From Chrysomallon squamiferum (Eukaryota > Mollusca > Gastropoda > Neomphalida > Peltospiridae): 64,000 nt of DNA. Location of the stretch: the NCBI GenBank assembly GCA_012295275.1, contig CM022665.1:15063476-15127475 (forward strand). The letters are read 5' to 3'. Below are positions 55,201-64,000 of the stretch, piece after piece. Position 1 is the first letter of the stretch. Every line of letters starts with the position of its first letter. A model generated the notes under the pieces. That model was not told where the DNA came from. It saw nothing but the letters and a program-made list of their open reading frames with translations, and did not search any database. The position numbers and the translations under genes are program-made.

Positions 55201-58200
55201 CACATGCACACATTATTACAATAAAACTGCTAACTACACATAATAACATATATAACTACAGTATAACTGTTATTAAATTTTCATAACTACACTACCATTT
55301 TATGTATGTATATAAAAACAGCATTCATTGTTACAGGACTAATAAAATTTTATAAATTACAATTGATAAGCAACAAACACTATTAATTACCAGATCAGGA
55401 CTGAATTTCTTTAAATCTATGTACCATATTTTTATAATATTAATTTCCTTAAATACATTTGCATTAATTAACATTTGAAAAACAGAGAAAACCCCTAATT
55501 CAAAACAAAATGACCCTTACAGTTTCAGGTAGAATCAAATGTTTTCAGATAAATAATCTGAATTTTCAAGTGAAGCACAACAAAAAAAAACAACAACATA
55601 TATAACCAAAGATGTTGTAATTAACAATTTTCAAGTTTTTTTTAAAGCAGATTTTGGGGACATTTTGAAACAGAAATTTTGTTAAAATAAACTCAAACTT
55701 TAGGGTAAGAAAAAAAAAAAAAAAAATGAAAATGAAAAAACAATGTTATATCAATTCATAATTCCCAGTTTCAAATGCATCAACCAACACTGACTTTAAA
55801 AAGTGACCACCACTACCACGACATGCTTGCCCAAAAAACAAATTAAATTGATTTTGCTCAGGCAAATAAAATTAATATTGGTGAGGCAAATAAAATCAGT
55901 AATGCTTAGGCAAATCAAATTAATATTACTGTGGCAAATGAATGTTTATCTCCTTACCTGACGTATTCAGGAGAATTCAGATTAAGACCAAGTGTTGTCA
56001 GGTCTATTCCTGGTGCCAAAGCAACAAGGTTCTGGTCATTCTCTGCTGCTCGGATAAACGTTAACAAACCAACTATTCCAAATTGATCAGTTACCATCCC
56101 TGATGGTATGTTTGACACCGTTCCTGTAATATCACACAGACAGATTATTATTTTTACTGCCTTTGGAAATTTTCTGGGAATTTAACGACATTTAAGTTAC
56201 CTATATTTGACAACTCTGAAATACTGGAATGTTCTGGATTTTTAAGGTTATGTGGAAACCATTCTCCAAAGATTCCAAAAATTAAATGATTTTTTTTTAA
56301 CACTTTACAGATATAGTTGAAGTTATCATCATAAGAAGGATCAATCATTAATAAAATACTGGTTAATAAAACCTCACCATCTGGATGTGTTTGTATGCCT
56401 CTTTTTGGTTGTGTGGATTTTTCTCCATTCTTTATGTCTTTGTTTGCAGATGGATCAAAAGCTCCTCCTCCAGGAGCCGGCTGAAGAACAAGTAAGTAAG
56501 TAAGAAACAAGTAATTAATTAAGTAAATAACTGAGAAAGAAAGAAAGAAGAAACAAATAAGTAAATAAAAAAAAAAAAAATCTTCTTCCAGGAAACAGGT
56601 GGAGAGGGAAAAACAATGTAATTAAGTAATTATACAAGTAAGTAAGTAAGGAAAAAATAAATAAGAAATAAGGAAATCAAGGTCATAAACTTGTTCTGTA
56701 AGTCATGGATCAAGTTTTTCTTTTGCCTTCAGGAGAATGTTCCTGATCAGACAAACTCACCATGTAGGGATTGGGTGGGCCAAATAAAGCACTAACAGTC
56801 TTCCTTCCTGAATCATTTGCAGCTGAAGCTGGAGGGTCTGAAAACAAAATAATCAAAATTAAAATCACTGTAACATACAACTTTGAAGAAAAAATTAATA
56901 ATAATACTTATAATAATACAAAAATAAATGCTCATGTACACACAGGCCTTCTACTGTTATTATTATTAGCATTCAGAATTTATTTATATGAACACACTTC
57001 TGAGGCAATGTTCTTTTTTCTTGTATTATTAGATAAAATTATGATGACACAGGCTGCCCATTTATTTGTTCAATTTGTTGACAGTGTAAGAAAGATCATA
57101 CAACTTTAAATTGATAAAAATAGAGCTTCCCAGACTTTCAAAGGTAGTATCATCACTGTACTAAGATTTATTAATTTAAAAAAAAAAAAACATTGTTTTT
57201 TTTTAAATTCCAGAGAAATAGTTAACATTATAATCTAAATTAGTTTGTAAACGTAATGACATTTTTTTTTCTTTACTTTCTAAATACATTTGTATTCAGT
57301 TAAGTACTAAAATGATAGTGTTACACATACTTGTTGAACCAGGAAGAGCAGGGAACTCTTCTGCAGTGATGTTAAACTCTGGCGTCTGCTCTTGTACAGG
57401 CTTGCTTACCAAACCTTTTGAAAGGGGCAGAAAAAAATAAAAAAAATAAAAAAACTTTCTTGAAATTAATTTATCTAGCTATATATATATATATATTTTT
57501 TTTGAATATTTTAAAACTTCATTATGTTTCACTGATGTTTATGTTTTCCCATCAAATAAAAGAAATAACATGTTGTATGATACTTTATTGTTATGAATGC
57601 ATGTATTTATAAAATAACACAGCATGGTTCAATCATTTTAGCAGCTTTATTTTCCAAATTATAATTAATAATTTATGATGATGATGATACTGACAATAAT
57701 GGTAATGATAATGATAATGACAATAATAATAATACAAAGTTACCAAAACAGATAACAAATATAATTAATTTAAAAAATAAATAAATAAATAAAAAGACTA
57801 AGATAAATTAATATTACATTAACGTGTTGTTCAAGAAGTACTTAAGTGAACTAATTTTTTTAATTTCTAAAATAAAATTTATAAAATAGCACATTAAAAA
57901 TCAGCTAACAAAAAAAATAGAGAAAAACTGATGAAGATATACACTGCAATGTAAGTTTGTTTGACTGAAAGTTAAACTTGTTTTTAGAATGAAATTCCTT
58001 TTTAAACTGTAGCATAATTATAGTTAAGTATTATTTTAATGATAATAATGTATTTAAATAAATATATAATTATTTTAATAAGCATAATACTACTTTTAAT
58101 ATATATATGATAATTTTTTCATTTAGTAATTTTAATACATTTAATTCAGCTACTATTCTATACCATGTCTGTATCATTATTAACATATTAATATTTTTTC

Positions 58201-60995
58201 CCTATGAGTAGATATAGTACATTTTAAAGTATTTTCATGAATTCTCTTGTATATCTTTTCACTCCACCACATAAACCAAGCACATAACAAACAAAAATAA
58301 GTAAATCATTTTAAAAATCTAAACATCGTGCATTTCAATCTATCTATCAAACAAAGTATTTATGAAAATTAAAAAACCAAAACTTTCTATCAACAACACT
58401 CTTCGGTGACACAGTGAACTTTGAGTAATTTTCCTAGTTCCTGGAATAACATAATTATTGTGATTTAAAGATTCTAATAACTTTTACAACCTAACAAAGT
58501 AATTTAAATAAATTATTAAAATAAAAATCAGAAATAATTTTTAAAATTTCAAGGATTTAAAATAATTTATAAATAATAATAAATAATATTACAGCTCATT
58601 TTTTTTAATTACTTATAAAACCAATGTCCTTAATTCTTGTGAGGATTAATTCAAAAATACTTTCTTAATGACATGTATGGAAATTATGAAATTTAATTAA
58701 TCACATAATATTCACAATGAAGTAACTATAAAATGTACATCAAGTTTGCAACTGGAATGATTTATAAGCAGTTTTGTAATTATCTAATTATAAACTTCAA
58801 GAATATAGACAAATCTGTGAGATTTTGTTTATACAAATTACAGGATTAAAGAAATACTTTATAACCCCATGTTCTTATTTACAGTTGGGAAATCTCACAT
58901 GAGAACAATTCATTATTTATTAATAATAAACATTAAACAACAGACAATATTATGATTACTTTTATTATTATTAGATATCACTAAAAACAGTTATGTGTTT
59001 CATTTTAACATCTGTTAAACAATGGTAATAACAGATTATTATGTATTTCATTTTATTACCAGTTAAATAAAGATACTAATCTACATTCACATTTAAGATG
59101 GAAATTATTCAAAAGATTTCACAGTAACATATTAATAATGATCTTTAAACCAATAGGAAGAAATACTATTTTTAATTTTATAATTACAATTAAATTAAAA
59201 AAGCTGTTGTCACATTTATGATGGTGTAAAGTCATAAAAAGCTTCACATTAAACAAAGAAAAAAACACAGTAACTTACTTGAATGACAAATTAAGTATTA
59301 TATTTAATGAATCTATAATCTTAGTTAGGAACTGTTTCACAATATTTCTAAGTAATGTTAAAGACAAACAAGTGAGAAATGTTAACAATGAATTATGTTT
59401 GAAAACAGTGTGACAATTGAAGTTATCTTCCAAATAATTAGTTCTTCAAAATACATTCTTCTTCAGCCAAAAAGCCAAGGTGGACAATATTAAATATTTT
59501 TCCAGTTAAGAATTCAGTTTTGTTAAATAATGTTTACCTTGTTTAGGTGCAACTTTCACAAAACATATGAAACTTATTAATATTCTTAACATACTTTAAA
59601 AAAAAAAATGCCCAGTTAATGATGGAAAAACAGTTTTGTTATACATTAGTGAGAAGAAGTAGAGTTAGACTGTAGAACATTAAATAAATAAAAATGTGAA
59701 CAACCATGAGAGAAATTTCAAATATTTTCGCGAAGATGACAAGTCATAATCCAGTCAGAATATGAACAAGAGAAAAAAACACCAAACTATATCCACATAT
59801 GTAAATAATTTCCTCACTTAATGTTTTTTTTGTTTTTCTATAAGAAAATATTAATACTTAAGAAATAAAAAATAAAAAATAAAAAGTCAGTTTACATACA
59901 GATTATGTAAATAAAATTAAATGTTTAAAACTTATCTAACCTAGATTTTAAGGTGCCGTCATGGTTAAAAATCTACATCACTTTATATTGCCAACGAAAT
60001 GATTATTTAGTGGTGTTTTTGTTTTTACTATGATTACAAACTAATTTCAAATGACTTAAGATCTTTAATTAAAATAAAAGAATTAAGGTTTTTTGATTAA
60101 TATTTGTTATTTTCCCAACCCTCTAGAGTCTATACTTTATTTTTTAAATACTTTTTACATTTTTTATTTCCACTGTATTTGTTAGCACATTTTTTATTAC
60201 TGCTGTATTTATTAACACTTTTTACAATACTATTTGGTTTTTATTTTTTTAAATATTGTTTTAATACTATTATTATTATTTGTTTTTGTGTACACACATA
60301 GATACAGTGAATTCTTACCATAGCTCCTAGGTGTGGGGACAGGGTTGGGTGCAAGATTAGATCTGTTACTAAGAGATGGAAATTCATTCAAGTCTAAAGA
60401 CAGATGATTTTCACCTGCAAAAAAGGACAACACCTTGCTACTTTTTACTTTTTTTAAACCAGCACAATAAATAGGTAACAGATAAGAAAAATATAAAAAA
60501 TAAATAAAAAAATGTTGCCAACTTATTTTTGATTTATCAGGGATGAATAAGAGAAAAGTTTCAGTCATTGTATTTTTTTGTGGGTTTTTTTGTTTTGTTT
60601 TTTTTGTAATTTAAAAAAAAAAAAAAAGTAAATTTCTTTTTAATTTTTTATGTTACATAAAAATAATTACATATTTTCTAATTCTGTTCCTTTGCCCTCC
60701 CCCCAAAAAATAAAATAAAATAAAAAATATATATACATACATACATACATATATGTATGTATATATATATATAATAACAAAACATTTAAAAATTTTAAAT
60801 ATTTAAATTCATATCTATTGAAACAATAACTTTTAATAAAAGAAAATCAACACATGCATGCAGACAAGCAAATATCATTTCAATATAATTTTAATAAAAA
60901 CATTGAAATTTTGTTTAAAAATAATTAATAATAATGAAAAATAATTTTTAAAAATAACTGAATTTAAATTGTTTTCTTGATTTTGGTTTAATGTG

Positions 60996-61032
<37 letters not shown>

Positions 61033-63960
61033 TTAAACAAAAAAGCTCATCCCTGAATTCATGAAATATTTGATTTTTAATTTTTAGTTACTCAATTCTG
61101 TTAACAATTTTAATCCTGATTAATATTCTACAGAATTTGGTAGACACTTAATTTAAATAAATTATTAATTCACTATTATGTTTTAAGTGAAAATATCCTA
61201 TTTTATATAATTCTAACTTTTAGATTTTTACTTTATGAACACTGTCTCTGCAAAAAACCCAAATTATCTGATTTATACAAAAATGAACTGTAGATCTAAT
61301 GAACTGTTTACAAGATGCAGAGGACATTCAAGCTTCTAATTCTTTTAACACTGATACAGAAACATCATGCTCTAAAATTCGCAACAAGAAAAAAAGACAA
61401 AACACATCTAAAATCTGAAAACCATTAATTTTAGCACAGAAACAGTATATCAGAATAAGCAATGAAGAGATTTTCTACATCATCACCAATGTTACACTGA
61501 CTATGAGGTGGCTGAAGAAGCACAAATGTGTTTCTGTTACTGCAGTGACCATAGGGATGGTCATTTTATTATAATGACCTTAATTAAACAACAGTAAAAG
61601 CAGAGAAAAACCATGTAAACATGTGAGTTCAGAAAGCAGATGGTTATTATAACTGACCCCATATTAATCAACCATTATTGTTATTCACCTGTATTGTCCA
61701 CATAACCAACAGAGACCATTACAGAACCAAAGTTGAATTATATTGTAAGAACCAAAACAATATGATAAATAAACCATGTGAAAAAAAAAAAAAAAATAAA
61801 AAAAAAAAAAATTAATAAATAAAATGTTTTGGTTGAACCATGAAATGAATAAAAAATAAAAAAATAAAAATAAAAACATTTTTTTTTAAATATTATTTAA
61901 AAAAGACAAAAGAGCACAACAACAAATCAGATGACAATACCATGACATCAACTAACAGTCCAGTAGGCAACTATCCATCACTATTTCTTTAATTGTGGGT
62001 TAATGAATGTACAGAAGAAACATGTCAGACAAAGAGTGGCAGATATATTAATTATCTAGTAGTATTTTGGTTAGAAGTATACAAAATTACGCAACACCAC
62101 AGACATCATATACTAATTACATGATAGTTTTAGTAACCTTCACCCAGCGTAAATCACTGTTTTTGTGTTGATGATTTTTTTTGATTTTTTTTTTGTTAAC
62201 AGATGTACAAGGTTTTTATCACTTAACAATTTACTTTTGTTTGATCATTTGATATCTCAAAATACTAATCTAAAATAAAATGTTTTAATTCTTGGATTAT
62301 CACCAAATAATGGACTAAAATTCATAGTGATGTAAGATAATATATATATATTTAAAAAATTTAGTATCAAATTCAAAATTGTAGTAAATAAGTATGTTCT
62401 CTGTTCCGTATTTTTATTGTTGCAACTTCGACACAAACTTTGTACATTTATATTAACTAATTAAATATTAGTAAGAATTCAGTGACATAATAAAGATTAT
62501 CACAAACAATCGATGCAATGAAATAAATCAAAATTTCAATTTGTAAGGATAAAAATAGAAAAAGTCATTTTAAGTTTTAGGGCAACAATGGTTATTACAT
62601 TATTTTTGTTTTCTTATTTGTAAACATTACTGTTATACTTTCAGAAAAGAAAAACAAACAAAATGTAAAACAAGCTTGTGAAATAAACTTATGTTGTGAA
62701 ACTTACCTTGACGACTTCCTGGGAAACCAAAATTGTTTGCTATACTGGTTACAGGTCCAGCACTGAAAGAAATCGTAACAAAATAAGATAATTAATTTGA
62801 AAAATGTATTAAAATAAATAATACAGCACAGGTACCTGATTGATTTTCTGGACGCTGGTGGTTCAGTACCTGTTTTAAAATGGACAAAATTATCATTGGG
62901 CTTTTGAAATCATTTACTTTTATTTTAACAATCTTTCATTTTAATCATTTTTATTAATAATATAATATACTTTTACTACTAACATATTTGATTCAATCAT
63001 TTAATTAATTATTTTATATTTAATTTAAATTTGAGACATAGCAGAAACATATCTAGTTCCTCAGAAGTGTTTTCTTAAATTATTATTATTTTTTCAAATC
63101 TCTTTTGGTCTGCAAAAACCGTTAATCTGGAAAGTCTGTGAACTGAGTATTCAGAATCAGCTGTCCAAGTAGCTAATCCAGCTGTCTGGACAACAAAAAC
63201 CAATATTTATTTTTTACTATTTATCGTGTTATTTTAAGGGCAGGAGAGAAACATTAGAATTGTTTTTACCTTCCAAAAGCAGATGGTAAAGTAGTACGCT
63301 TCTGCAGATTTCCAATGGCTTGTTGTTGTGTTGGATTCTGACCAAGCACAGTTCGTGGACCAATAGCTGCTAAGCTGTAATGGTGAAAAAGTTTATGAAT
63401 TATTTTCTCAATTATATTCATTACAATAAATTAAAAAAAAAAAAAAACACACATATCCAAAAGAAACCCTCCTTTCAATGAATTTGAGGTATTTCCCACC
63501 AACAGCATTAGTTAGTTTTCAAAAATATTTACATACAATTATTATCAATATGTAGTGTAATTCTTGCTGAATGCTTTTGATAATACTATTATTATTTATT
63601 AACATCTGGTGTGTGGTCGTGGTGTGTCTGGTACCTGTATAAAGAATTTTGTTAGACAATTTATGTGTTCATATAAACAAACCTGTTAGGTGAGTGTTGT
63701 TGTGGTTGCTGCGGCTGCATATTCATGGGAAAGTTGGGGTTTATACTTTGTGGGTAATGTGTCCAGGATTGTTTCTTGGTGGAAATTGATTTGCACCAAC
63801 ATTTCTTGGAAGAATGGGAATCGCTACAAGAAAGTAATTTCAGATACATGATAAAATTTTAATAAAATCACATGATAGTCATGATGATTTAAGAAACCCA
63901 AACATTAAAAGTAAAATCCTTACTCAGGTGAGCATGTATGACCCTGCAGTCTACGATTAA
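52220..63960 (-). CDS. CNOT2: CCR4-NOT transcription complex subunit 2, C-terminal part (gene runs off the right edge)
   Basis: Thirteen exons read on the minus strand: 63924-63960, 63683-63823, 63270-63374, 62707-62762, 60319-60414, 57331-57414, 56761-56837, 56378-56480, 55958-56123, 53832-53893, 53132-53181, 52638-52738 and 52220-52457, about 438 residues. CNOT2 is a scaffold subunit that links the NOT module to CNOT1 in the cytoplasmic deadenylase. Two short family motifs, LDLNEFPSL and EEFPALPG, precede the conserved C-terminal NOT box region: GMVTDQFGIVGLLTFIRAAE, LTTLGLNLNSPE, SPWADAPCRPQDIDFHVP, INRYGEDLL-type KLNRYGEDLLFFLFYMNGGD, then MTRAPGMEP and YERGTYFYFD. Phase carries across every junction from 60414 to the stop. 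The two most upstream exons are low-complexity (Q, P, N rich) and their reading frame is less certain. Confidence 0.93.
54584..54599 (+). repeat. CA microsatellite in CNOT2 intron
   Basis: A run of CA dinucleotides. Another lies at about 55187-55203 in the same intron (53894-55957). Confidence 0.75.
60998..61026 (+). repeat. TA microsatellite in CNOT2 intron
   Basis: TA run in the 2.3 kb intron 60415-62706, which is otherwise AT-rich with A-runs at 61779-61811 and no recognisable element. The intron 57415-60318 is similar and also empty. Confidence 0.75.
62836..62869 (-). other. Possible 34-nt cassette (poison) exon of CNOT2
   Basis: On the minus strand an acceptor AAAACAG precedes and a donor GTACCT follows this 34-nt stretch. 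Skipping it joins GGA AG to T GCT GGA in frame. Including it gives GGA AGG TAC TGA, a stop after two codons. It lies between exons 63270-63374 and 62707-62762. Confidence 0.35.
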
Positions 63961-64000
63961 CTGAAATTTTGGGGTGGGGGGTACTGTTTTATACCAATCA

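Overview
The window is nuclear DNA of an invertebrate animal. The genes are split into many exons by short introns with GT...AG borders. Intergenic and intronic DNA is very AT-rich, full of poly-A/T runs and CA/TG or TA microsatellites, and the proteins resemble bilaterian orthologues closely. No feature fixes the phylum; a lophotrochozoan is plausible but this is a guess. All gene models below were built by reading splice sites and checking that codon phase carries across each junction.

Layout, left to right: (1) PRMT3, minus strand, the first 245 codons, running off the left edge (144-5743). (2) A 2.9 kb spacer with a small mariner-type element. (3) CSDE1/UNR, minus strand, complete, 17 coding exons and 812 aa (8656-17086). 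(4) A 1.5 kb head-to-head promoter region with YY1, CRE-like and AP-1-like motifs. (5) CHMP2A, plus strand, complete, 5 coding exons and 224 aa (18587-20966). (6) A ~7.4 kb direct tandem duplication (21336-28746 and 28747-~35992) carrying the CHMP2A 3' flank, the SEC63 promoter and the 5' part of SEC63. The first copy is a decayed SEC63 5' fragment: exon 5 is lost, exon 3 is frameshifted and exon 1 is doubled. The second copy is the start of the intact gene. (7) SEC63, plus strand, complete, 19 coding exons and 786 aa (32525-48946). (8) A convergent 3.3 kb spacer. (9) CNOT2, minus strand, about 438 C-terminal residues, running off the right edge (52220-63960).

The genes are unrelated housekeeping genes: arginine methylation of ribosomal protein, cytoplasmic mRNA control, ESCRT-III membrane scission, ER protein translocation and CCR4-NOT deadenylation. 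There is no operon-like logic beyond the shared CSDE1/CHMP2A promoter region.

The most interesting non-coding signal is a five-member family of ~125-135 nt sequences inside three SEC63 introns. Each has a hairpin, an ANANNA box and a second hairpin, and four of the five then have an ACA trinucleotide exactly 3 nt from the inferred 3' end. That is the architecture of H/ACA small nucleolar RNAs, so SEC63 appears to be a multi-copy snoRNA host gene here. Other points of note are a 1.9 kb insertion found only in the second duplicate, a possible poison exon in CNOT2, and a tandem repeat in SEC63 intron 12 that multiplies the exon-12 5' splice site.
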